Source: Pseudomonadota bacterium (GTDB lineage: Bacteria; Pseudomonadota; Alphaproteobacteria; Rhizobiales; Hyphomicrobiaceae). From it: a stretch of DNA of 6,212 bases. Below, piece after piece: positions 1 through 5,461 of this stretch (position 1 is its first letter; every line of letters starts with the position of its first letter). The stretch spans positions 1-6,212 of the forward strand of contig JAEYYQ010000191.1 of the NCBI GenBank assembly GCA_023428365.1, given 5' to 3'. The notes under the pieces are model-generated. The model ran no database searches. It was not told the origin of the DNA and saw only the letters and a program-made list of their open reading frames with translations. Position numbers and translations under genes: made by a program.

Positions 1-472
1 CGAGCGCTGCTGTTACATAGATCTCGTGGCGAAGAACCACCGGACTCTCACCGCCAAGAATGTCCCGGATAATCCCGCCGAAGGTGGCGGTGATTACTCC
101 CATGGCAATTGCCCCAATCGGAGCAACGTCGGCTAGTAACGCCCGTTCCGCGCCAGTTACTGCGAAAACGGCCATGCCGACCGCATCGAACCAAAGCAGC
201 AACCGATAGCGTGACCGGGGGATGTGAGCGAAGAAGAAAGTGAGACTCGACACTAGCACGCAAACGACCAGATACGATGGTCTGGTAATCCAGAAAACCG
301 GTGCTATTCCGAGTAATATATCTCGGAGTGTGCCGCCACCAATTCCGGTGGCGGTGCCGAGCAGGATGAACCCGACTATGTCCATCCTCTTGCGTGAGGC
401 CACGAGAGCCCCAGTCATCGCAAAGACGATAACCCCAAGCCAATCCAGAAAACTAGTAAATGTATCGAACAT
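1..472 (-). CDS. UPF0126/TRIC-like membrane protein, N-terminal part
   Basis: The reading frame opens with ATG at 472-470 and stays open to the window edge, giving 157 codons of a family that is usually about 200 residues; the C-terminus lies outside. The product is a multi-pass inner-membrane protein of the UPF0126 (YicG-like) family, whose members belong to the TRIC cation-channel superfamily; a channel role is inferred from the family. Hydrophobic segments begin at about residues 8, 32, 64, 90 and 118. Two internally repeated glycine motifs, GIGGGTLRDILLG (about residues 43-55) and TFGGIIRDILGGESP (about 128-142), are the hallmark of the two-fold repeated family. The start fits the family (short N-terminus, then LDWLGVIVFAMTGAL). 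No strong Shine-Dalgarno precedes it and no other in-frame start lies close upstream. There is no operon partner on this strand: the next minus-strand sequence upstream is a relic. Confidence 0.9.
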   Translation of the reverse strand, partial: MFDTFTSFLDWLGVIVFAMTGALVASRKRMDIVGFILLGTATGIGGGTLRDILLGIAPVFWITRPSYLVVCVLVSSLTFFFAHIPRSRYRLLLWFDAVGMAVFAVTGAERALLADVAPIGAIAMGVITATFGGIIRDILGGESPVVLRHEIYVTAAL

Positions 473-637
473 AGCAACGCGAACCTGATCGCCTGGATAT
501 TGATTTGTTGGAGGAGTGTCATCTTCGGGCAATTAGCGGCGGAGTAGACATGTAGGGTGGAATGCTAGCTCATCATCCTGGGCCGTGTCACAGGTTCGCG
601 GCCTAGCCAAGCAATGCTCAAAGCCCAAGAGGCGTCG
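473..637. other. Intergenic region upstream of the UPF0126 gene
   Basis: This stretch must hold the promoter of the minus-strand membrane-protein gene, but I see no convincing -35/-10 pair, operator or terminator. No reading frame here resembles a protein I know. Confidence 0.4.
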
Positions 638-880
638 CTACTTCATCAGTCCAACGACGGCAACGGTACCAAGAGTGAGTGCCTTGCCGATTGAATCCCC
701 TATGGATACTTCTATCCACGATAATGGCTACATTACCTTTTACCACGTTGGCAATCTCACAGAGATTGCGCAGAGTTCCGTCAAGAGCGTGTCCGCCGTA
801 GTTGAGGCCTGTACCAGGCGGCCGTCGCGGCCTTACGATAACAGGAAGACGCTCGCACCACGGATGAAGCCAAAGTGTGT
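638..880 (-). pseudogene. Decayed FMN-dependent 2-hydroxy-acid dehydrogenase fragment
   Basis: This is a remnant of the C-terminal half of an FMN-dependent hydroxy-acid dehydrogenase, related to the intact gene next to it. Reading the minus strand from about 880, the segment LWLHPWCERLPVIV matches the intact SWKDIEVIRNVTDLPVVV. After a deletion of roughly a dozen codons come GLNYGGHALDGT, matching VSNHGGRALDGT, then VVKGNVAIIVDRSIHRG, matching EVKGDVPLIFDSGIRRG. A frameshift near 697 moves the homology one frame over, to DSIGKALTLGTVAVVG (intact: TDVVKALALGANAVAVG). A stop (TAG) follows at 640-638. The catalytic histidine of the NHGG motif is tyrosine here and the following arginine is histidine, so even a repaired protein would lack the active-site base. 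No start, no N-terminal half and no ribosome binding site remain. Whether it arose by tandem duplication or is an older paralogue is open. Confidence 0.85.
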
Positions 881-902
881 CCGTGTGTGCCGCTAGTATC
901 GG

Positions 903-928
903 TAAAACGGCCGGGTTCCCCCAGCCGT
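903..928 (-). terminator. Intrinsic terminator of the dehydrogenase gene
   Basis: On the minus strand, 24 bases after the dehydrogenase stop codon, ACGGCTGGG pairs with CCCGGCCGT. The stem has 9 pairs (one G-T wobble) closed by a GGAA tetraloop of the stable GNRA type and followed by a short T run (TTTTA). Position, GC-rich stem and T run all fit a rho-independent terminator. It lies between the intact gene and its decayed relative, so the relic is probably not transcribed from that promoter. Confidence 0.8.
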
Positions 929-951
929 AGCAATTGAAGCTCAGAGCGTGC

Positions 952-2190
952 TCACACGCGACGCACATGCGCCTTTCCGAGCGCCCTGATGCTATCGACG
1001 CCGCAATGCAACACCGTGTCCACCGTCTCGATGTGGAAATACTTGATGACGCTGTCGACGCCACTTGCACCTCCGAGTGCCAGTCCAAACATGACCGGTC
1101 GGCCGACAGCCACTGCATTGGCTCCGAGCGCGAGCGCTTTTACAACATCGGTACCGCGGCGGATGCCGCTGTCAAAGATGAGCGGCACATCGCCTTTAAC
1201 TTCATCGGCAATTGACGGCAGGACAGTGATTGATGCAGGTGTGCCATCAAGTGCGCGACCACCGTGGTTGGAGACCTGTATCGCGCCAGCGCCGGCCGAA
1301 ATCGCCGCCCGCGCATCCTCTGGTCGCGTCAGGCCTTTGACGACCACCGGGAGGTCGGTCACGTTGCGGATCACCTCTATGTCCTTCCAGGATAGGTCCG
1401 TCTTGAACTTCGTGGACCGGCCGCCCTGGAAATTGCCATAGGGCAGCCACGGGCGCGGCTTCCCGAGGGCTTCGTACTGGTCCGAAGAACCCTGACCGAT
1501 GGAGTCAACCGTCAAGATGATGGCCTTGAAGCCTGCCGCCTTGGCGCGCTGAAGCAGCTCGCGGGAAATGCCATCATCAACATCTAGATAGATTTGGAAC
1601 CATTTTGGACCTTGAGAAGCTTTCGCGATTTCCTCCATGCTCACGGTCGAGGCGCTGGATACGCAAAGCAGCCCGCCCGATTTAGCGGCGCCCTTTGCCG
1701 TTGCGATTTCTCCTGCCGGATGGTGTAGTGAATGACTGCCGAACGGAGTGACGATGATCGGGTGAGGTAGCTTCTCGCCGAAGAGCGTGACGGAAAGATC
1801 GATCTTGTCGCGGACAATGCCGTTCATTCGGTTGGGCGTAAAAATATAATCGTCCCACGCCCTCTGGTTTTCCCTCAGAGTCCACTGCTTACCCGAACCG
1901 TGGGCCATGAAGACATACGTACCCTCATTATAGATGTTCTTGGCTTGCTCCTCGAGCATGTCGATATTGTAAACCTCGAACGCCTTATCGATGCCTTTGC
2001 GGACGATATTGAGCGGTTCGGTGTTAGCTTCCTCTGGAACTTGTGCGCGTGCGATAGTGGTAGACGCGGCGAGAGCCGTGGCCGCAAGCCCGGCCCCGGC
2101 GACTTTCAGAATGTTTCTGCGCGACAGTTCGTCATCGTTTGATCTCTGGGCTTCCAATTCACTCACTCCGGTTGGGTGTTCTAAAGGCAC
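952..2190 (-). CDS. Tat-exported FMN-dependent 2-hydroxy-acid dehydrogenase
   Basis: The 412-residue product belongs to the FMN-dependent alpha-hydroxy-acid oxidase/dehydrogenase family (glycolate oxidase, L-lactate dehydrogenase, flavocytochrome b2), which oxidises a 2-hydroxy acid to a 2-oxo acid on a TIM barrel. A twin-arginine signal lies at residues 23-49 (SRRNILK, hydrophobic stretch, ARA before Q50), so the folded, FMN-loaded enzyme should act in the periplasm. Family residues are present: QWTL (102-105), Y201, D229 (LTVD), K285 (VVVKG), catalytic H309 and R312 (SNHGGR), and the phosphate-binding part FDSGIRRGTDV with GRP (363-365). Two positions that contact the substrate carboxylate in glycolate oxidase are changed: Tyr24 aligns with F94 and Arg164 with S236, so the substrate is probably not plain glycolate or lactate. 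The 1239-bp frame begins with GTG at 2190, but that codon has no ribosome binding site. TTG at 2157 has GGAG 8 bases upstream and keeps the Tat signal, so it is a good alternative. The gene stands alone, with dyads upstream and a terminator downstream. Confidence 0.9.
   Translation of the reverse strand: MPLEHPTGVSELEAQRSNDDELSRRNILKVAGAGLAATALAASTTIARAQVPEEANTEPLNIVRKGIDKAFEVYNIDMLEEQAKNIYNEGTYVFMAHGSGKQWTLRENQRAWDDYIFTPNRMNGIVRDKIDLSVTLFGEKLPHPIIVTPFGSHSLHHPAGEIATAKGAAKSGGLLCVSSASTVSMEEIAKASQGPKWFQIYLDVDDGISRELLQRAKAAGFKAIILTVDSIGQGSSDQYEALGKPRPWLPYGNFQGGRSTKFKTDLSWKDIEVIRNVTDLPVVVKGLTRPEDARAAISAGAGAIQVSNHGGRALDGTPASITVLPSIADEVKGDVPLIFDSGIRRGTDVVKALALGANAVAVGRPVMFGLALGGASGVDSVIKYFHIETVDTVLHCGVDSIRALGKAHVRRV
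2166..2169 (-). promoter_or_regulatory. Ribosome binding site favouring a TTG start at 2157
   Basis: On the minus strand GGAG lies 8 bases before a TTG codon at 2157-2155, which would give a protein 11 residues shorter beginning just ahead of EAQRSNDDELSRR. The longest frame's GTG at 2190 is preceded by AT-rich sequence with no purine-rich site and by an in-frame TAG six codons upstream. Confidence 0.45.
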
Positions 2191-2192
2191 AC

Positions 2193-2240
2193 GCGAGTAC
2201 GCTCGCTATAAAAGTTTATAGTGCGCGTCGAAATATTTCG
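2193..2240. promoter_or_regulatory. Three consecutive dyads in the divergent promoter region
   Basis: Three inverted repeats follow one another between the dehydrogenase start and the porin relic: GCGAG-N4-CTCGC (2193-2206), CTATAAA-AG-TTTATAG (2206-2221) and the perfect 12-bp palindrome CGAAATATTTCG (2229-2240). The centres of the second and third are 21 bp apart, two helical turns, as expected for two dimers bound on one face. The AT-rich middle dyad could also overlap a -10 element for the dehydrogenase. The third dyad overlaps codons of the decayed porin signal peptide, so it may be partly chance. Confidence 0.4.
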
Positions 2241-2560
2241 CGGGCAGCCTACCTGTGCTCGCGATGGCCGGACTTGTGATGGCGGCTGATTTATGGGGAC
2301 CATGGCGTGATGGCTCCATCAAAGATAGTCCCCGATATGAATATCGATGGATCCGCGCCTATCTCGGCGGGCACGCTGCCCTTGCTGTCGGCGACGCCAG
2401 CGGTGGCACCCCCGGAGAACCTCTAACCAATACCGAAATCGACATCAACGGCGCTTTTTATGGGAGCCAGATCGGCTATAATGACCAATAGGGTTCCGCC
2501 TACGTTGTATTCTTGAACTGCAAAAGCGAGGCAGATTGGACCGCAACCATGATCGCCTTC
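2222..2560 (+). pseudogene. Decayed Omp25/Omp31-type outer membrane barrel protein
   Basis: The plus-strand frame reads SKYFAGSLPVLAMAGLVMAA, a typical lipid-export signal peptide but without an ATG at its head, then DLWGPWRDGSIKDSPRYEY, YLGGHAALAVGDASGG and FYGSQIGYNDQ. This is the usual opening of small rhizobial outer-membrane barrels of the Omp25/31 kind (signal, short linker with GSIKD, W-x-GFYLGG first strand, GGQIGYN second hairpin). A TAG at 2489-2491 ends it after 78 codons counted from GTG 2255. The same frame then continues with GSAYVVF and SEADW, which echo the third strand of the family (GSxVxGxEADW). The family is normally 200 residues or more, so both ends are missing. The most likely reading is a pseudogene; a translated 78-residue fragment from GTG 2255 cannot be excluded, though I see no ribosome binding site for it. 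Confidence 0.75.
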
Positions 2561-2593
2561 GCGTACGATGTATCTACTAGTGCTCTGAGTCCT

Positions 2594-2598
2594 AGGAG
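2594..2598 (+). promoter_or_regulatory. Strong ribosome binding site of the SH3b gene
   Basis: AGGAG ends 7 bases before ATG 2606. It fixes the start of the SH3b protein even though the frame is open upstream to the porin relic's stop codon. Confidence 0.85.
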
Positions 2599-2605
2599 AG
2601 AAGAG

Positions 2606-2947
2606 ATGAGCAAAATGCAACCGATTACCATCGCCTTGATAATCGCGGTTTGCACGCTGGCGGGGGCGGTTCCGGCTCTGGCCGCCCGGGCGGTCATTGT
2701 CGAAAGCACCACAGTACGCTCCGGTCCCGGTTCAGATTATCGCTCGCTTGGGAGGTTACGTTCTGGCGATCGCGTGGCGGTCAATCGCTGTTCGAGTTCG
2801 CGTCGATGGTGTCACATTACCTCAGGCCGGACACGCAATGGTTGGGTTCGCTCGCGCTCCCTCGACCGAATCCAGGGCAGCAGATCAGGCTCTCGTAGCG
2901 GGATTTGCTTCTTCGGTCGGCGCGGAGAGATATGCCTGAACCGATAG
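2606..2947 (+). CDS. Small exported bacterial SH3 (SH3b) domain protein
   Basis: The product has 113 residues. Residues 1-26 form a Sec signal peptide (hydrophobic stretch, ALA before A27). Residues 28-88 form one SH3b domain: VIVESTTVRSGPGSDY with the diagnostic N/T-x-RSGPG-x-x-Y turn, LGRLRSGDRVAV, then RWCHI and NGWVRSRSL, the usual G-W-V-x-x-x-x-L end. SH3b domains bind cell-wall peptides or proteins in the envelope, so a periplasmic wall-associated role is the family expectation; the ligand is unknown. The tail (89-113) is Ser/Arg-rich and closes with ICFFGRRGEICL, whose two cysteines (101, 110), with C62 and C69 in the domain, could make two disulphides. The protein is unusually basic. 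The gene is in the same frame as the porin relic upstream but has its own strong ribosome binding site, so it is an independent unit. Confidence 0.85.
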   Translation: MSKMQPITIALIIAVCTLAGAVPALAARAVIVESTTVRSGPGSDYRSLGRLRSGDRVAVNRCSSSRRWCHITSGRTRNGWVRSRSLDRIQGSRSGSRSGICFFGRRGEICLNR

Positions 2948-2949
2948 TT

Positions 2950-2978
2950 AGTTTTCCTAAGAAATCCCTAGGAAAACT
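2950..2978. repeat. Perfect 10-bp inverted repeat just after the SH3b gene
   Basis: AGTTTTCCTA and TAGGAAAACT flank a 9-base loop, starting 2 bases after the SH3b stop codon. The position suggests a transcription terminator or 3' mRNA-protecting hairpin, but the stem is AT-rich and no T run follows on the plus strand. The shape would also suit a site-specific recombinase core or a protein operator. Confidence 0.6.
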
Positions 2979-2984
2979 CACCGG

Positions 2985-3345
2985 ATGACGAGTGACACGG
3001 CCCAAGCCGATGTCTGCGAATTTTCCGGACGACACGCAAGCCTACGAGAGAAAAAAGGCGCGTCGCGCTCGATGGCTTGTGCAGCGAAGCAAGCGTTGCA
3101 TTATTCTGCGGCCGTAAAGCGATGTAGAGTACCCCTGCTTACTGGGACGCAGCGGTCATCGAAGCGGGCAAGCGCCGCGCCGTCGAACACGGCTGCCCAT
3201 TCCAGGGGCGACGATGTGATGCTCGCGGGTGCCCATCTCGACCGCGGCTCTCGACCGCGGCGCGCCGCGAGGAGCCGACATGGCAATGCGCACGTCTCCG
3301 GGACACGCAGTAGGTCCATCGCTGCGTCGGTCACCGTTGGCTTTT
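2985..3345. other. Stretch without a recognisable gene
   Basis: Several frames are open (for example plus from 2985 to 3362 and minus from 3334 to 3101), but none has a family resemblance, a ribosome binding site or a plausible composition: products are rich in Arg, Ser, Ala and His as expected of chance frames in GC-rich DNA. It contains a short direct repeat at 3236-3260. I treat it as non-coding or decayed sequence. Confidence 0.4.
3236..3260. repeat. Short tandem repeat, two 12-bp copies
   Basis: TCTCGACCGCGG occurs at 3236-3247 and again at 3249-3260, separated by one base (period 13). It is probably a replication-slippage product; no function is suggested. Confidence 0.7.
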
Positions 3346-3549
3346 GCAGGGGTCTAGGTTGATGGCATGTCGGTCAGCACCTGGAAGGGACGCCGCGGCG
3401 CCGAGCCAGGATCGTGGTTGGCCCGCATGCTGGTAAGGAAGCCGCGCATGCTCGTTGCCATCGCGCTCGCCAACAAGATGGCGCGGGCAGTGTGGGCGAT
3501 GATCGTGCGCGATCAAGATTACCGAGAACCGGCGGCTAGCACCTGCTGA
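3346..3549 (+). pseudogene. IS110-family transposase, C-terminal remnant
   Basis: From GGA at 3385 the frame reads GRRGAEPGSWLARMLVRKPR, MLVAIALANKMARAVWAMIV and RDQDYREPAAST to a TGA at 3547-3549. This is the conserved end of IS110/IS116 transposases (WLARML-x-RKPRMLVAIALANKMAR-x-WAM then DYRDPA), which follows their Transposase_20 domain. Weaker similarity continues upstream through MSV to about 3346, where a frame break and an in-frame TAG (3355-3357) interrupt it. The full protein has roughly 300-400 residues, so the RuvC-like DEDD catalytic domain and most of the Transposase_20 domain are gone. The fragment cannot transpose. Confidence 0.85.
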
Positions 3550-3822
3550 GCATCAGCGGGGCTTGCAGTCGGCTGTCGAGGAGGTGAGGAGAGCGAAGAC
3601 CGTATGGGCAGATGATCGAGGAGATCCGGAGCGGCCAGCCAGGGGCGTGCAAAGAGCTTTCAATCTCGCAAAATTGTTCTGGCGCCGATCCGCGCATCAC
3701 CATACCGGCCAGCGGCCGTTCTGCGCCGCACCAACAGGCCTGACACATGACCGCTGTCGATCACACGTCCAGAAGGCTCGCAAAGCTCCTTGCATCCGAG
3801 GGGGCACCCACATGCACGCCGG
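3346..3822 (+). mobile_element. Probable 5'-truncated IS110-family insertion sequence
   Basis: The transposase tail is followed by about 270 bp with no convincing gene, ending in a G-run and a CACCCACATG segment near 3810-3822. IS110-type elements in rhizobia, as I remember them, have such a non-coding region behind the transposase; IS110 elements lack the long terminal inverted repeats of other families, so the right end cannot be fixed by eye. The left end is lost with the 5' part of the transposase. The open frame 3563-3838 within this stretch has no family resemblance and is probably not a gene. Confidence 0.4.
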
Positions 3823-3860
3823 TGCAGCCATATGGTGACGCAATCTGATCGAATGTTCGG

Positions 3861-3889
3861 GCCTGGGAAGCGGCTGCAGCTTCCCCGGC
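3861..3889. repeat. GC-rich hairpin upstream of an unidentified ORF
   Basis: GGGAAGC (3865-3871) pairs with GCTTCCC (3879-3885) around a 7-base loop. After one mismatch the stem extends with GCC/GGC (3861-3863, 3887-3889). No T run follows, so it is a weak terminator candidate; it could equally be a structured part of an insertion-sequence end. Confidence 0.5.
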
Positions 3890-3928
3890 ACTAGGCACGA
3901 CCTCCAAGCTGGAAATGGAGATCTAACC

Positions 3929-4315
3929 ATGAACATCAATACAGCCGATTACTCGTGGCCCGCAATCGGCTGGGGTGTGCGGTTTCATCTCGGGCACGTT
4001 TCACAATCAACCACATCCTGGTGGCGGCGGCGTTTCGCTTCTGATCCGCGGGACCCTTGTCACCGCCGTGAAGTCATAGAGCCCGAGCGCCGAAACCTAC
4101 TTAAACACCGCGCCAAACGACACCCGAGCACGCCGCAACCAAAGCCTGCCAAGCAGTCGATCGCGCCGCCGGGTGCACTAGCGTTGCAGATCCCGGAGGT
4201 CAGGTCCACTTTCCGCACGTTCCGCCCTCAACCGCACATCGGCGCATCCGAGCTGCTGTGGACAGTTTGCCGTGTTGGCGAACCGTTGCCGGTTTCCTCA
4301 TTCTTCCGTCGGTGA
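3929..4315 (+). CDS. Unidentified open reading frame, possibly not a gene
   Basis: The frame starts with ATG at 3929, preceded by GGAGATCTAACC, whose GGAG is 8 bases away, and runs 128 codons. I recognise no domain. After the first 20 residues the sequence turns rich in Arg, Pro, His and Ser with no hydrophobic core, which suggests a chance frame beyond the start. A neighbouring frame (about 3934-4076) reads more like protein. If a gene ever began here it is probably broken by a frameshift soon after the start. It lies in a relic-rich stretch just after the IS110 remnant. Confidence 0.2.
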   Translation: MNINTADYSWPAIGWGVRFHLGHVSQSTTSWWRRRFASDPRDPCHRREVIEPERRNLLKHRAKRHPSTPQPKPAKQSIAPPGALALQIPEVRSTFRTFRPQPHIGASELLWTVCRVGEPLPVSSFFRR

Positions 4316-5150
4316 ACCGATTCAAACAGCAACTCCGCCCTAGCATTGCAATTTTTTGCGAAGATCCGGGAGCGCCATCCGGAGCGGTTTTTCGCAGCAT
4401 GTAAGCAATCCCACGGTCTTTTCCGGTAAGCGCGTCCCTGCTGTCAGAGATTGGTCGTCCATGACCCCTAAGTCGATTTCTGTCCTGAGCTGACCACGAT
4501 GGTTCAACTAAACCGCGATAGTCTCAGAATCGAGCTTACGGTGCCGACGATAAGTTCGAAGTTTTCGTAGAACGCCGATGCGCTCGCGCACCCAGACGAC
4601 ACGGGCTTGAATTGCCAAAGTTGGTCACCATATTGGATTTATGTCACAGCTTCGACCCTCCATTGCGCCTCCTCCGGCCAAGCATGTCTTGGCCAGGAAC
4701 GGGTGTGCGCGGGTCTGATCGCAACGCTGCCGCCCCCGGCTCCCTAAACACTGATAATCGAACGTGTTTGCGCATTTGAAGAATGTGCGGGGACAGGGAC
4801 GTGCGCTGGAGGTCGAGCTGTGACTGTTGGTTTGCAAGATCGAGGTGAGGAACTGCAAGCGTACGTTGCAGGCACTGTCGCAACCTTTTCGCACCCGTCA
4901 GATTAGGACGATGGAACGACGGCTTGAATATCCCGCGCTTCCCCTTGTGCCTGATTGGCTCGGACAACCGGCGGGACCAGTGACGCTGCCGCGACGGTGA
5001 CGGCGCGGTGTGTAGCGGTTGGGCGCGGTCAGGGTCCTTTACCCACCCTCGGATGCTTGAGCTTCCGCAGCTGATGCATCCGGCCCTGTACGTCAGCGGC
5101 ACCTGCACGGGTGTCGCCCCCGCGAAGTTGCCACCTGATATTCAGTGCAC
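4316..5150. other. Long stretch with no supported gene
   Basis: I find no defensible coding region, RNA gene or complete mobile element in these 835 bases. Minus-strand open frames at 4625-4894 and 4644-5108 overlap one another, lack family resemblance and have chance-like composition. A short minus frame near 4515-4620 reads WVRERIGVLRKLRTYRRHRK and then stops; it could be a remnant but I cannot name the family. The overall look is of long-decayed sequence. Confidence 0.4.
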
Positions 5151-5151
5151 T

Positions 5152-5334
5152 GGCGAACGGGGGTGCGCCTTGTGTCTACTTCGCAGGCGGGCTTAGATGC
5201 AGGGCCGGCCCCCAGGGGATGGGGTTCAGAGTTCGGTTGCCAGCCCCGCACTGTCGCGGCGATGACGGAAGCATGAGGGCAATGGTTTGGGCTGGGCCAC
5301 TGCTGGCTTCCTAGCGATGTCACCCCGCAACGCC
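5152..5334 (+). ncRNA. Degenerate cobalamin-riboswitch-like RNA lacking the B12 box
   Basis: Motifs of the cobalamin riboswitch (Rfam Cobalamin class) occur in family order on the plus strand. They are GGTGC (5162-5166), a hairpin with arms GCGCCT (5165-5170) and AGGCGG (5185-5190), GCTTA (5191-5195), GGGGA (5215-5219, family GGGAA), GGGT then TTCGG (5222-5236, family GGTG...TCCG), GCCCCGCACTGT (5243-5254, family CCCCGCAACTGT), GCGG (5256-5259), GCCACTG (5296-5302) and ACCCCGCAA (5322-5330, family ACCCGCAAGCC). The segment that should follow, AGGAGACCTGCC, is not recognisable, and the GGGAAGGC element after GCCACTG is missing. Long-range pairing remains: GGCG (5152-5155) with CGCC (5331-5334), and GGGGTG (5160-5165) with CACCCC (5321-5326); the latter shares its last base with the hairpin above. 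These pairings are mine and only partly follow the family fold. Such RNAs sense adenosylcobalamin and control B12 synthesis or transport genes; no such gene follows within 130 bp. I read it as decayed. Confidence 0.5.
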
Positions 5335-5461
5335 TTATTGTTATGCTGACTAAACCTCAAAGGCAAATGGGACGCCCCATACATCTCCAGGGGAAAGTCG
5401 CTCTCTAAAGAAAAAGCTGTGGTATCGTCGTATGAACGGCGGTTTTTGAAGGGCTTGGGTT
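5335..5461 (+). promoter_or_regulatory. Leader region of the 58-residue membrane protein gene
   Basis: This must contain the promoter of the gene at 5462 unless transcription enters from the riboswitch-like RNA. I see no clear -35/-10 pair and no GGAAC-N16-19-CGTT general-stress (EcfG) promoter. GAAGGG ending 8 bases before ATG 5462 is a plausible ribosome binding site. Confidence 0.35.

Noticed and set aside
48..443. Minus-strand 131-codon open frame
   Set aside because: It overlaps the UPF0126 frame out of phase and its product is Arg/His/Trp-rich without family resemblance.
934..1450. Plus-strand open frames over the dehydrogenase gene
   Set aside because: They are antisense shadows of the intact minus-strand gene, created by its GC-rich codons.
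4270..4292. Possible sigma-54 promoter (TTGGC...TTGCC)
   Set aside because: The GG and GC elements are separated by 9 instead of 10 bases, which normally abolishes function, and no gene follows.
4426..4432. GTAAGCG, as at the ends of IS66-family elements
   Set aside because: Seven bases only, with no partner inverted repeat and no IS66 gene nearby.
5093..5323. Open frames over the riboswitch-like region
   Set aside because: Their products have no family resemblance and the RNA motifs explain the sequence better.
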